Shown: positions 15,751 through 24,923, counted from the stretch's first letter. The stretch is 64,000 bases of DNA from Caryophanales bacterium UBA4682 (GCA_002404995.1 DHKY01000001.1:35422-99421); one strand, 5' to 3'. The notes: generated by a model from the sequence alone, not told the origin. Made by a program: numbers and translations.

Positions 15751-17184
15751 ATGAATAAATCAATTTCACTTGCAGATTTATCGAACAGGAACAAAAGAGA
15801 TCCTAATGATGTCGGACCTGTTGTTTCTCGTATTTCCTATGTGCAAAAAACAGTCACTACACCTAGCAACCCCTGTCTGATCTGCTTCTATAAGCTGAAC
15901 AACAAAGGAAAGAACAATGCAAGCGTTCTTTTCCGTTCCTTATCTCCGATTTATTTTCCCAAGGACTTCAACCCACCAAAAGAAAAAATCGGGGACTCCT
16001 ATCTGTTCTGTTTGAGTCAATCGGAAGCTTTCCAAGTGGATACCTTCAAACAGTTCGGATATAAGAAAAACAATATTCAGGACTTAATCAGCAAGATTTC
16101 GAACCGGAGGTTTGTTGTCTATCCTTATGCCAAGGATGGATATAGGTATCCTGGCTGTTATTTAGATAGCTTTGTCAGGAATGAGGACAGGAAATCCCTT
16201 ATTAACGAGAATCCGGAATCCGCTCCTTTTGCCTTAATTCCAAAACTAGAGCCAAAAGAGCTGTCCCGTTTAGAGAAATCATCTGCTTTCAATCTGATCC
16301 GTTATCCTTTGAACTTCTATCCAATACCAGAATGGGTATACGGAGACAACAAGTTCTATAAGATTTCTTCTTTCTTGAAGACATCCGAGAAAGAGAATTC
16401 TTCCCATTTTGTAATTGAAAAAGCACGTGTCTATAGCGTCGAGGACACAAAATATATTCTTTCCTCGAATCGATTTGTTTTTGCCTGCCTAAATAAGATT
16501 ATCACGAAAGACACCAAATGCCTCTACTCACTCCCTAGGACCAAGGAAGAGAAGGAAAGCGTGCCTTTTACTAAGACCACTCCAACTATTGTCCATATCG
16601 ATGAAAGCATCATCCGGAAAGCATATGATAAGTATCCGAACGACAAAATGCCGACGGATTCCCATATCCGGAACATCATTTCCGGACTTCATAAAGTAAT
16701 CAAAGCTTTTCATAAGAAAAACTACAATCAAAGGCAGGTCAATATTTCTCACATCCGGGATGAACTTCGTTCCGTCTTCTATGTGGTAGTCAAATGCACG
16801 GCTCCAAATAACAGGAAGAAGTCTAGGAGGAAGAACGCTTCCTCTTTGAGGAAATATGTCAGCGGAAGACAGGACTTCTGGGAAGTCTACAGGAAGGGAA
16901 GAAACAGGAATAAGACAAGGCCGGGCGGAACCTTCTACCTTGCTGAGACCATCTTCCTCTTTGATGCCTTCAGCCACCTATTCAATGATGAATACAATGA
17001 ACACAACCTCGATAAAATCGAGCAGTTCAGGAAGAGGTCATCTTCCGATCAGGATGCTTTGCTCTATAGCTTCATCTACTTTTTCTACAATCTCAATCTG
17101 ACTGTAGAGGAAAAGGCATCGCTTGATAATGCGTTCTCTGTCCAAACAAGATTGAAACAGATAAAGGAAAAGGCAGGAAATTAG
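15751..17184 (+). CDS. Unrecognised 477-residue protein
   Basis: I do not recognise a family. The ATG at 15751 is chosen because AGAGG lies just upstream and a -10-like TACAAT is at 15726-15731; a TTG at 15715 would add 12 residues. The product is soluble, basic (Lys/Arg-rich, with a KKSRRK cluster about two thirds in) and has no signal peptide or clear TM helix. The N-terminal half contains beta-like stretches with Tyr/Phe-rich segments; the C-terminal third (from about IVHIDESIIRK) looks mostly helical. The Lys/Arg content would allow nucleic-acid binding, but no catalytic motif is visible. It is flanked by terminators, hence a single-gene unit. Confidence 0.7.
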   Translation: MNKSISLADLSNRNKRDPNDVGPVVSRISYVQKTVTTPSNPCLICFYKLNNKGKNNASVLFRSLSPIYFPKDFNPPKEKIGDSYLFCLSQSEAFQVDTFKQFGYKKNNIQDLISKISNRRFVVYPYAKDGYRYPGCYLDSFVRNEDRKSLINENPESAPFALIPKLEPKELSRLEKSSAFNLIRYPLNFYPIPEWVYGDNKFYKISSFLKTSEKENSSHFVIEKARVYSVEDTKYILSSNRFVFACLNKIITKDTKCLYSLPRTKEEKESVPFTKTTPTIVHIDESIIRKAYDKYPNDKMPTDSHIRNIISGLHKVIKAFHKKNYNQRQVNISHIRDELRSVFYVVVKCTAPNNRKKSRRKNASSLRKYVSGRQDFWEVYRKGRNRNKTRPGGTFYLAETIFLFDAFSHLFNDEYNEHNLDKIEQFRKRSSSDQDALLYSFIYFFYNLNLTVEEKASLDNAFSVQTRLKQIKEKAGN

Positions 17185-17199
17185 AATTTCTGCCTTTTT
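17169..17199 (+). terminator. Terminator overlapping the stop of the unrecognised gene
   Basis: AAAGGCAG (17169-17176) pairs with CTGCCTTT (17190-17197), with an inner AAA/TTT extension, followed by a T run. The TAG stop (17182-17184) is inside the loop. Confidence 0.75.
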
Positions 17200-17304
17200 A
17201 TATGCCTATTTCAATTGTTTACCAACCTGTCTTAGTTAATTAGAGTCGGCTGGTCTAAGATATTCTATATTCGATGGAATAAGCTCTAGATTCTCAGCAA
17301 AAGA

Positions 17305-17333
17305 AAACGGACACCTGAAGGCCAGGTGTCCGT
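17305..17333 (-). terminator. Terminator for the adhE-kinase unit
   Basis: GGACACCT / AGGTGTCC stem (17309-17316 and 17324-17331). Read on the minus strand it is followed by GTTTTCTTTTG. The rest of the 17185-17350 gap between the convergent genes holds nothing I recognise. Confidence 0.75.
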
Positions 17334-17350
17334 AACAAAACGAGTGAAAT

Positions 17351-18118
17351 TTAGTATTCGATGACGTTGATGTTCTTTAAAAGGATTTCTTTCGTCTTTC
17401 CTTCTGGATAATCTTTCAGCTTAGCGGCTGAAACGACCGAAATCCACTGCTGAACATAAGCGGGATCGATTTTCCTCTTCTTGCAGAATGCTTTCAGATA
17501 CCTTTCTGCCTCTTTCTCCTTGCCATCAAGCAAGAAAAGCAGATAGGTCCTAGCAGCATCGGCTGATGCATTTCCCCGGGTAGCATGTGCCCAATCGAGA
17601 ATATACCACTTGCCATTCTCAAGGATGAGGTTGTTCGGATAGATGTCTCCATGGCAGAGCTTATAGTGATTCGGCCTCTTCTCCCTGCGGGCATGAAGCT
17701 CATAACGAATTGTCGAATCCACATCGGCATTGGAAATGTAGCCGTTCAGCTTATCTTTCAGTTTCGGCAATTTCAGGTTATCGCAGACTTTGGCTAAGAC
17801 ATTTTCCTGAATCGAGATAAGCTCATTGATGAACTTCCGGGTATTCTCCGGATGTTCTTTCCTCCTCTCTTCCATCGTCGAACCGACAATCTGTTCGCTC
17901 TCAAGAGCCCAATCTTCACCGATTGGATAAACTGCTAAGACTTTCGGAACAGGGAATCCAGACTCTAAGGCATATTCCTGATTCCTTGCTTCCCGAAGTA
18001 CATCAGAGGACGAATACTGCTGGTGGTCAAAGACCTTCGTGACGACACCGTCACGGACATAGATTTTCTTTCCGTGACGTTCAAGTTTGAAGGTACCGAG
18101 ATCTTTTTCGTTTTTCAT
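17351..18118 (-). CDS. APH-family small-molecule kinase
   Basis: 255 residues. CHGDIYPNNLI (catalytic Asp and Asn of the kinase Brenner motif) and YILDWAHAT (metal-binding DFG-like Asp) define the aminoglycoside phosphotransferase/choline kinase/fructosamine kinase superfamily. An SD-like TGAGGAA lies upstream. The gene starts 12 bp after the adhE stop and shares its transcript. Despite the family name, nothing indicates antibiotic resistance; pairing with an aldehyde-producing enzyme could suit a sugar, amine or glycation-repair substrate, but that is speculation. Confidence 0.75.
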   Translation of the reverse strand: MKNEKDLGTFKLERHGKKIYVRDGVVTKVFDHQQYSSSDVLREARNQEYALESGFPVPKVLAVYPIGEDWALESEQIVGSTMEERRKEHPENTRKFINELISIQENVLAKVCDNLKLPKLKDKLNGYISNADVDSTIRYELHARREKRPNHYKLCHGDIYPNNLILENGKWYILDWAHATRGNASADAARTYLLFLLDGKEKEAERYLKAFCKKRKIDPAYVQQWISVVSAAKLKDYPEGKTKEILLKNINVIEY

Positions 18119-18130
18119 CGTTCAGATTCC

Positions 18131-20767
18131 TCACTTTCCGCTCTTTGCGTACTTCTTATTATACCTTTTTTCTCCGTAATATGCTTTAAGATAGAGTTCT
18201 TTGATTTCTTCAATTAACGGATAACGCGGGTTCGTGCCGGTGCACTGGTCGTTGAAAGCGGCAACAGACCTCTCATCAAGAGTTGAAAGGAATGCCTTCT
18301 CATCGATGCCGGCTTCCTGGATTGTCCTAGGAAGCTCAATCGTCTTCTTTAAATCGTCAATCTTAGCTAACAGTTTATCGAACTTAGCCTGATCGTCTTT
18401 GCCAGTGATGCCTAGGAATTCTGCAATCTCAGCATAACGACGGAGCGTATGAGGATACTTGTACTGCGGGAAGGTACCCATCTTGGTCGGGACTTCGGCA
18501 GCGTTGAATTTCCTGACTTCATCGAGCATCAAGGAAACACAGACACCATGCGGAAGGTGATGGTAGGCACCAAGCTTATGTCCAGTGGAGTGATCAATGC
18601 CCAGGAAAGCATTTGCAAAGGCAATACCAGCCCTCGTGGCAGCATGAGCCATATGCTCACGAGCTTCCGGATCATTGCATCCGTTCTTATAGGCACGTGG
18701 GAGATAATCGAAAATCTCCTTAATGGCCTCTTTGGCAATACCATCGGTAAAGGCCGTAGCATACGTAGAAGCATAAGCTTCCCTGCAGTGGGTCAAAGCA
18801 TCAATACCAGATGCACGGGTAAGACCCTTAGGAATGTTAAGCCTTAAATCAGAATCGATGATAGCCCTGTTCGGGAGAAGTTCATAATCCGTAATCGGAT
18901 ACTTGGTTCCGTCCTTATCATCGGTGATGATAGCAAATGGAGTGACTTCCGATCCTGTACCAGCAGTGGTCGGAATGCAGACCAGCCTGGCCTTTGTTCC
19001 CATCTGCGGGAAGTTGATGATACGTTTACGGATATCCCTGAAGTCCATAGCCCTATCCGAGAAATCCGCTTCCGGATGTTCGTATAAGACCCACCTAATC
19101 TTAGCAGCATCCATCGGAGAGCCGCCGCCTAAGGCAAGGATGACATCCGGTTTGAAATAACTGCAAAGCTTAGCACCTTCTCTTGCACAGCTTAAGGTAG
19201 GATCCGAGCGGACATCAGAGAAAACTTCGGTTTCGATGCCAAGTCCTTCTAGAATGTTCTCAACTTTTCCAGCCATACCAGAAGTTGCCAAGAATCCATC
19301 TGTGACGATCAAAGCACGTTTCTTATTGTACACATACTTCATTTCTTCCAAAGCAGGACGTAAGCATCCAGGCTTAAAGAAGATCTTAGAAGGCGTTCTG
19401 AACCATAACATATTCTCTCTCTCCTTTGCTACAGTCTTGACATTGAGAAGCTGCTTCACACCGACATTTTCGCTGACCGAGTTTCCGCCCCAGGAACCGC
19501 AACCTAAAGTAAGGGATGGTGCAAGACGGAAGTTATAGATATCACCGATACCGCCTAAAGAAGACGGAGTATTGATTAAAATACGGCAGGTCTTCCTCTT
19601 TTCCTGGAAAATATCGATGTGTTCCTTTCCGAGTTTTTCATCAGCATAGAGATCACAGGTATGTCCGTATCCGCCTTCCCGGACAAGAATCTGAGCTTTG
19701 CCTAAAGCCTCTTCGAAATCTTTGGCGTGATATAAAGCAAGGACAGGGCAAAGCTTTTCATGGGCAAATTCTTCGTTCAAGGAAGTATCGCTGACTTCGC
19801 CGATCAATAGCTTAGTCTTCGGATCCACTTCAAAGCCCGCCATCTTGGCAATGGTATATGGGGTCTGGCCGACAACCTTCGCATTTGCCGCACCATGGAT
19901 AATGATGGTCTTACGGACCTTATCCAATTCGGAGGCATTCAGGAAATGAGCGCCACGATATGCAAATTCCTTCTTAACAGCATCATAGTTGGAGTCTAAG
20001 GCAATCACCGAGTTCTCGCTTGCACAGATCCTTCCGTTATCGAAAGTCTTACTATGCCTGATAGAAGAAACTGCGACTTCGACATTTGCTGTTTCATCAA
20101 TAATGGCAGGAGCATTTCCAGGACCGACACCAATAGCCGGCTTGCCGGAAGAGTAAGCAGCGGAAACCATACCCGGGCCACCGGTAGCTAAGATAATATC
20201 GCAGGACTTCCTTAAAAGGTTGGAAGCCTGAATAGAAGGTTCTTCAATCCAAGCGATGATATCTTTCGGAGCACCGGCTTCCACAGCGGCATCAAGAACA
20301 ATCTGTGCAGCATGGATTGTGCATTTCTTTGCACGCGGATGCGGTGAGAAGATGATACCGTTACGGGTCTTTAAGGCAATAAGAGACTTAAAAATTGCTG
20401 TAGCTGTAGGGTTCGTGCAGGGAACAATACCTGCGATGATGCCAATCGGCTCTGCAATTCTCGTATAGCCCCTGTCTTCATCTTCTTCGATGATTCCACA
20501 GGTCTTTGTATAACGATACTTGTTGTAGATATACTCAGCAGCATAATGGTTTTTGATGACCTTGTCTTCGACAACGCCCATGCCAGTCTCTGCAACAGCT
20601 TCCTGTGCTAAAGGAATACGTGCCTTATTTGCAGCAATAGCAGCCGCACGGAAGATCTTGTCTACCTGTTCCTGGGAATAGGTGCTATAGACTTCCTGTG
20701 CCTTACGGACTTTTTCAAGAAGACCATTTACTTCTTGAATTGTCTTAGCTTCCTGATCAATTTCCAT
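18131..20767 (-). CDS. adhE: Bifunctional acetaldehyde-CoA/alcohol dehydrogenase
   Basis: 878 residues. The N-terminal aldehyde dehydrogenase half has catalytic Cys248 in FDNGRICASE; the C-terminal iron-dependent alcohol dehydrogenase half has GGGSPMDAAK (NAD binding) and metal ligands in GIDALTHCREAY, GIDHSTGHKLG and HHLPHG. AdhE reduces acetyl-CoA through acetaldehyde to ethanol, regenerating NAD+ in fermentation, and forms spirosomes in known members. SD AAGGAGA and a near-consensus promoter lie upstream. Both active sites look intact. A TetR-type regulator is divergently transcribed, and the intergenic region has repeated motifs. Confidence 0.96.
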   Translation of the reverse strand: MEIDQEAKTIQEVNGLLEKVRKAQEVYSTYSQEQVDKIFRAAAIAANKARIPLAQEAVAETGMGVVEDKVIKNHYAAEYIYNKYRYTKTCGIIEEDEDRGYTRIAEPIGIIAGIVPCTNPTATAIFKSLIALKTRNGIIFSPHPRAKKCTIHAAQIVLDAAVEAGAPKDIIAWIEEPSIQASNLLRKSCDIILATGGPGMVSAAYSSGKPAIGVGPGNAPAIIDETANVEVAVSSIRHSKTFDNGRICASENSVIALDSNYDAVKKEFAYRGAHFLNASELDKVRKTIIIHGAANAKVVGQTPYTIAKMAGFEVDPKTKLLIGEVSDTSLNEEFAHEKLCPVLALYHAKDFEEALGKAQILVREGGYGHTCDLYADEKLGKEHIDIFQEKRKTCRILINTPSSLGGIGDIYNFRLAPSLTLGCGSWGGNSVSENVGVKQLLNVKTVAKERENMLWFRTPSKIFFKPGCLRPALEEMKYVYNKKRALIVTDGFLATSGMAGKVENILEGLGIETEVFSDVRSDPTLSCAREGAKLCSYFKPDVILALGGGSPMDAAKIRWVLYEHPEADFSDRAMDFRDIRKRIINFPQMGTKARLVCIPTTAGTGSEVTPFAIITDDKDGTKYPITDYELLPNRAIIDSDLRLNIPKGLTRASGIDALTHCREAYASTYATAFTDGIAKEAIKEIFDYLPRAYKNGCNDPEAREHMAHAATRAGIAFANAFLGIDHSTGHKLGAYHHLPHGVCVSLMLDEVRKFNAAEVPTKMGTFPQYKYPHTLRRYAEIAEFLGITGKDDQAKFDKLLAKIDDLKKTIELPRTIQEAGIDEKAFLSTLDERSVAAFNDQCTGTNPRYPLIEEIKELYLKAYYGEKRYNKKYAKSGK

Positions 20768-20796
20768 TTGGTTTATCTCCTTTTCAAACTGAGTAG

Positions 20797-20825
20797 ATTA
20801 TAAGTCAGAATGCGCACGTTGTAAA
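20797..20825 (-). promoter_or_regulatory. adhE promoter
   Basis: On the minus strand: -35 TTTACA (20825-20820), 17-bp spacer, -10 TATAAT (20802-20797). This is the best promoter in the 272-bp adhE/TetR intergenic region. Confidence 0.75.
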
Positions 20826-20916
20826 CATTTAATGCTCATTTTATTCTTATTTTTTCACTTATTATTGCTATTTTGCGCATTTCAATAATTTTTAAGAAAA
20901 AATAGGCGCTCATTTT
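20809..20916. repeat. Paired short repeats in the adhE/regulator intergenic region
   Basis: AATGCGCA (20809-20816) and its inverted copy TGCGCATT (20874-20881), each containing the palindrome TGCGCA, plus a direct repeat GCTCATTTT (20834-20842 and 20908-20916). The first TGCGCA lies within the adhE promoter spacer. Candidate operator sites. Confidence 0.4.
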
Positions 20917-20972
20917 CCATTTTTGCTTCTAAGTAGCCCAATTCATTTGTTTGGACGGATCAATTCCTCTAT

Positions 20973-21001
20973 TTGAAACATTCGAAGAAAAGGACTAAAC
21001 T
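20973..21001 (+). promoter_or_regulatory. Promoter of the TetR-type regulator
   Basis: -35 TTGAAA (20973-20978), 17-bp spacer, -10 TAAACT (20996-21001). Confidence 0.6.
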
Positions 21002-21039
21002 ATTCCAACACAAATAAGCAGAGAGGAGATGAGGTAAGG

Positions 21040-21612
21040 ATGGCGAAAAGAATCATTCATCGAAACACAAGAACAGACAAGCTTTTGAAATCCGCCCTTT
21101 TGGAAAGGAGGAAGGAAAAGAATATCCGGAATATCACAGTAAAGGAGCTTTGCGAAAAAGCACATTTGAACCGATCGACTTTCTATCTTCACTACAAAAA
21201 ACCGGAAGATGTTCTAATCGAAAGGGAAGAAGATGCCCTGAGCAAATTAGAACAGGATTTAAAAAAACAGGATTCCAAGCAAGACTCCATGAAGCTCTGG
21301 ACAATACTTCTTGAAAACATCAAGGAATACAAAGAATTCTATTATCTTCTTTTCACCCAGAAAGAAGAGCATCATTTTCTTCTTCGCAGGCAGAAATACT
21401 ATTTACAGTCCCCCAAAGAAAGACTCCTAAGCGACGAAAAAAGGAATGATTATAGGAACAACTACAGGATAGCAGGCAATCTTTCCATTCTTGTCAGCTG
21501 GCTTACTGACGGATGCAGAATTCCGACCGAGGTGATTGCCAGATTAAGGAATCAAAGGCAGAGGAAAATCTCGACTAGGACAGACCAAGACCTAGAAAAA
21601 GCAAAGCAATGA
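21040..21612 (+). CDS. TetR/AcrR-type transcriptional regulator
   Basis: 190 residues. The N-terminal helix-turn-helix VKELCEKAHLNRSTFYLHYK is typical of TetR-family proteins. The C-terminal ligand/dimer domain is helical and not assignable to a ligand. A run of purines including GGAG precedes the ATG. The gene is divergent from adhE, and the shared intergenic region contains repeated motifs, so regulation of adhE and/or itself is plausible. The stop runs into a bidirectional terminator. Confidence 0.85.
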   Translation: MAKRIIHRNTRTDKLLKSALLERRKEKNIRNITVKELCEKAHLNRSTFYLHYKKPEDVLIEREEDALSKLEQDLKKQDSKQDSMKLWTILLENIKEYKEFYYLLFTQKEEHHFLLRRQKYYLQSPKERLLSDEKRNDYRNNYRIAGNLSILVSWLTDGCRIPTEVIARLRNQRQRKISTRTDQDLEKAKQ

Positions 21613-21640
21613 AAAAAGCCGGCAACTGCCGGCTTTTTCC
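21612..21640. terminator. Bidirectional terminator, TetR gene / degV
   Basis: AAAAAGCCGGCA / TGCCGGCTTTTT stem with A and T runs on either side, lying between convergent genes. Confidence 0.85.
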
Positions 21641-21643
21641 TTG

Positions 21644-22477
21644 CTAATAAGATAACCTAAGGCCGTCTTTGGAAGCGTAGAAAGAACAGAGAAGGCGGTT
21701 TTCACGGATTTCGATGGAGCGAATACTAGGATAGAGATTCAAGATCCTGTCTTTGAGTTTCAGGGCATCTTCCTTATTCCCGGTATAATTGATAATCCTA
21801 TCCTTTTCGCTCCTGTTCTTATCTCTTTTCTCAATCTGCTTCAGCCTTCCTTGAAGAAGTCCGTCCTCGTTGTGCTTCCGGTCCTTCACCGAAATCTTGC
21901 CATCCTTCGCTGTTCCAATCAGTTTCCTGTGAAGCTTACGGATCAGCAAGGCAATTGGCTTAGGAAAACGGCCGGAATTTGCTAAGGCATCCAGGGAAGA
22001 CAGGCCAAAGATAAAGTCGATGTCATCTCTTTTCTTTTCGAGATTTTCCTTAACCTGCCCAAAGGGAAGACCTTTTTGAATGGAAGAGACCGCATCCTTG
22101 ACCAGAAGCTCTTCGGCTCCTGCTGCAAGTCCGGAATCAAGGACAATGACGTTATCCGGATTCTCGCTCTGTTCCTTGGCGATTCGTGCAGAATTGAAGG
22201 AGCCGGACAGCCGTGAAGCAAGAGTGATCAGGATATAATGGATGCTTCCTTTCCTCCGGGAAAGATAATCCCTAGGAGACGGACAGCTTGTCTTGACTTT
22301 TTCCTTCGTCGAAGTGACTTCATTTAAGAACAGGGCAACATCTTGGTCTTTCGTGTCCCTATATTCCTTGTCTCCAACGTGAATGCTTAGCGGAGCGACC
22401 GAAAAGCCGATATTTTCTGCAAGAAACGAATCTTCGGTCCTATTGCTTGCACTATCTACTATGATTTTGTAATCCAT
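21644..22477 (-). CDS. DegV family fatty-acid-binding protein
   Basis: 277 residues from the ATG that sits 6 nt after GGAGG; a TTG two codons upstream would touch the SD. IIVDSASN at the N-terminus, TSCPSPRDYL and LSGSFNSAR are DegV family blocks. DegV proteins bind fatty acids and some (FakB) present them to the kinase FakA for incorporation into phospholipid. No fakA is seen nearby. A possible promoter upstream has TTGCTT and GATAAT. Confidence 0.85.
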   Translation of the reverse strand: MDYKIIVDSASNRTEDSFLAENIGFSVAPLSIHVGDKEYRDTKDQDVALFLNEVTSTKEKVKTSCPSPRDYLSRRKGSIHYILITLASRLSGSFNSARIAKEQSENPDNVIVLDSGLAAGAEELLVKDAVSSIQKGLPFGQVKENLEKKRDDIDFIFGLSSLDALANSGRFPKPIALLIRKLHRKLIGTAKDGKISVKDRKHNEDGLLQGRLKQIEKRDKNRSEKDRIINYTGNKEDALKLKDRILNLYPSIRSIEIRENRLLCSFYASKDGLRLSY

Positions 22478-22617
22478 ACTCAACCTCCATAGAACTTACT
22501 ATTATCCACAAGCTGACTAAAGAAGCAATTGTTTAAATACCAAATCTAGTCTTTTGTATCCGATAAAAAGAAAAAAGAGCCTCTTTTATCTTTTTTCTGT
22601 ATTAAACTAAAAAGGAA

Positions 22618-23208
22618 ATGAAATCCCATCCGATCAAGCATTTTATTACCGTGACCAAGCACCGGAACCAGGTCATTGCAAACGGATTCCACTGCGGGAT
22701 CTTCTTCCATTGCCTTTTTCATGATCTTTCGAAGTTCTCCTTTGCAGAATTCATCCCCTCCAGCCGATATTATCAAGGTGTATCTTCTCCAATCAGGGAA
22801 GAAAGAAGAGAAAACGATGGCTTTTCCTTCATTTCCTTCCATCACACCAAGCGGAACAGACACCACTGGGAATATTGGTGCGATTTCTATAGGGGAAGAA
22901 TCATCGCAACGAATATTCCTTATAAATATATTGTCGAATACTGCTGCGATGTCCTTTCGGCTTCGAAGACCTATCATCCAGAATCCTTCAAGAGAGGAAA
23001 CGGACTCGATTTCTTCGAAAAGACAAAGTGCTGCTACTATAGGACGCAAGGAAGTATCGCTTTCATCGAATGGTTCTTCAAAGAATACAAAGACAACGGA
23101 TTCAAGAACCTGAAAAAGAAAAACACGAAGAAGAAGTACGAGGAAATCAGGGCACTCTATCCGAAAACACGGATCTTTGAACAGCTAGACCACACTTACC
23201 CGATATAA
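22618..23208 (+). CDS. DUF5662-like protein
   Basis: 196 residues. The pattern of an N-terminal His-rich helix (KHFITVTKHRNQV), HDLSKFSFAEF and RHHWEYW matches what I recall of DUF5662 proteins, which carry HD-like residues and are common in Firmicutes and their phages. Function unknown; a phosphohydrolase role is possible from the conserved His/Asp residues. GGA sits only 2 nt from the ATG, too close for a normal SD, and a TAAACT (22603-22608) puts the expected transcript start about 3 nt before the ATG. Confidence 0.7.
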   Translation: MKSHPIKHFITVTKHRNQVIANGFHCGIFFHCLFHDLSKFSFAEFIPSSRYYQGVSSPIREERRENDGFSFISFHHTKRNRHHWEYWCDFYRGRIIATNIPYKYIVEYCCDVLSASKTYHPESFKRGNGLDFFEKTKCCYYRTQGSIAFIEWFFKEYKDNGFKNLKKKNTKKKYEEIRALYPKTRIFEQLDHTYPI

Positions 23209-23216
23209 AGCAGTAA

Positions 23217-23260
23217 CAAAACAGGGGCTGTCCTTTTATCGGACAGTCCCTGTTCTTTTT
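23217..23260. terminator. Bidirectional terminator, DUF5662 gene / malQ
   Basis: AACAGGGGCTGTCC / GGACAGTCCCTGTT stem with a 7-nt loop, followed by CTTTTT on the plus strand; it abuts the malQ stop. Confidence 0.8.
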
Positions 23261-24761
23261 AGATACGATTGTACTTTTTTGCGTTGGTGAGAAGGAATCC
23301 CTTCACATTATCAGAGAAATCTTCTTTCGATGTACGATAAGACCAGTTATCGGTGCTCAAGGTAGAAGGATGATTGATGCGGGAGAAGTCACCCAGTGCA
23401 AGAATATCCTGGATGGGAACAACGGCTAAGAAGGATGGTCCTGCATAGCAGAGAGAATCTAAGGTTCTTGTAAGGTCCTCTAAGGTATCATCCTTATAAT
23501 CGACATGATAGAGTGCGCATTCTTCTTTGACTCCCTTTTTGAAGGCGTTCAGTTTTTCTTCACTCAAATGGCTGAAATAACCCTTCCTCGGTTCGTTGTC
23601 GTGGGTTCCAGTATAGCAGACCGTATTGACACTGCTCTTGCTAGGACGCCTCGGGTTGTTCCTGTCTCCGTCAAAGGCAAACTGAAGGACTTTCCTTCCA
23701 GGATATCCGACTGCCTTCCTGAGGTTTTTCACCGGTTCATCCAAAGTACCAAGATCTTCTGCAATGATAGGAAGGTTCTTCCGTCCTTCGAAAAGGGCTT
23801 CGCCAGGTCCCATGACCCACTTTCCGTTTCGTGCCGTCTTGTCTCCATAAGGAATCGCATAGTAATCCGCAAAACCACGGAAATGATCAATACGGAGGAC
23901 ATCGAAAATGGTAAGGTTATGGTCGATGCGCTGATGGAACCAAGAATAATTATCTTTCTTCCTGTAATCCCAGTCATAAATCGGATTACCCCATAACTGA
24001 CCATCTGCAGAGAAACAATCCGGTGGAACGCCTGCTACAACGGTAGGATTGTGTTTCTCATCCAAACGGAAGAGATGTGGGTATTTATAGACTTCCACCG
24101 AATCCTTGGCTAAATAGATTGGCCTGTCTCCAATGATCTTAACGCCTTTGCCATTGGCATATTTCTTTAAAGCCTTGTACTGGGACAGAACTTCAAACTG
24201 AGTCCAGACATAGAAGAGATACGTATCCTTATGTTCCTTTTTGATTCTTTCTTCCAATTCCGGAGAATAAGTCTTATATTCTTCATCCCACTCGTACCAA
24301 GGACGATAAGCAAACCTTTCTTTCCTTGTCCTATAGAAAGCAAAGTCATTGAATTCCTTTTCAGCAACAAACAAACGGAAGCGGGAATCCTTGCAGTCAA
24401 AACGGGAAAATGCTTTCTTGAGAAGTGGAATCCGTTTTTCAAAAAGATTTCCGTAATTGACCCGTTTCCCATCATCATCCAGACCAGAAGAAGCGATTTC
24501 CTGCTTAGTCAGCAGTCCTTTTTCCCTAAGAGCATCAAGATCAATGAAATAATAATTGAGTCCGGTAGAGGATGGAGACTGATATGGAGAGTCACCATAT
24601 GCAGTTACATTAAGAGGAAGCATCTGCCAATAACTCTGTCCGCTTTCCGATAAGAAATCAACGAATTGGTAAGCTTCCTTTCCAAAGGTTCCGATTCCGT
24701 GTTCCGATGGAAGTGAAGAGACCGGCATCAATACACCTGCTTGACGTTTCGAGATATCCAT
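23259..24761 (-). CDS. malQ: 4-alpha-glucanotransferase (amylomaltase)
   Basis: 500 residues from the ATG at 24761, which has an AAGGA SD; an in-frame ATG 24 codons upstream lacks one and precedes the conserved start (AGVLMPVSSLPS). GH77 motifs: GDRPIYLAKDS, nucleophile Asp in RIDHFRG, acid/base Glu in IAEDLG and YTGTHDNE. MalQ disproportionates maltodextrins, feeding glucose and longer glucans to glycolysis. No phosphorylase or maltose transporter is next to it in this window. Confidence 0.93.
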   Translation of the reverse strand: MDISKRQAGVLMPVSSLPSEHGIGTFGKEAYQFVDFLSESGQSYWQMLPLNVTAYGDSPYQSPSSTGLNYYFIDLDALREKGLLTKQEIASSGLDDDGKRVNYGNLFEKRIPLLKKAFSRFDCKDSRFRLFVAEKEFNDFAFYRTRKERFAYRPWYEWDEEYKTYSPELEERIKKEHKDTYLFYVWTQFEVLSQYKALKKYANGKGVKIIGDRPIYLAKDSVEVYKYPHLFRLDEKHNPTVVAGVPPDCFSADGQLWGNPIYDWDYRKKDNYSWFHQRIDHNLTIFDVLRIDHFRGFADYYAIPYGDKTARNGKWVMGPGEALFEGRKNLPIIAEDLGTLDEPVKNLRKAVGYPGRKVLQFAFDGDRNNPRRPSKSSVNTVCYTGTHDNEPRKGYFSHLSEEKLNAFKKGVKEECALYHVDYKDDTLEDLTRTLDSLCYAGPSFLAVVPIQDILALGDFSRINHPSTLSTDNWSYRTSKEDFSDNVKGFLLTNAKKYNRI

Positions 24762-24923
24762 AATTGAATCCTTTTCTACAGAACTGAATCCGTTTTCAGA
24801 AATTATTTTAGTCTGTTTTTCGGAAATTTCCATAGTGAATTCAAAAAACAGTGATTGAAATAGTCATTTGAACAGGAAATTGTTACAATATTCCCGTTAA
24901 AAGGCTTAATAAAAGGTGGTCTT

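Noticed and set aside
17351..18118. Antibiotic-resistance aminoglycoside phosphotransferase
   Set aside because: Only the general kinase fold motifs are present; position behind adhE points to metabolism, and no resistance context or mobile element is nearby.
20817..20840. Possible Rex operator near the adhE promoter (TTGTAAA-CA-TTTAATG)
   Set aside because: Only the left half resembles a Rex site; the right half is too poor. The TGCGCA repeats are a better candidate.
22546..23049. 167-codon open frame on the minus strand
   Set aside because: The plus-strand frame over the same bases has DUF5662-like motifs; the antisense frame has none.
23217..23260. Hairpin arrays between convergent genes considered as CRISPR or mobile-element ends
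   Set aside because: Each is a single A/T-flanked stem-loop of terminator type with no repeats, spacers or target duplications.
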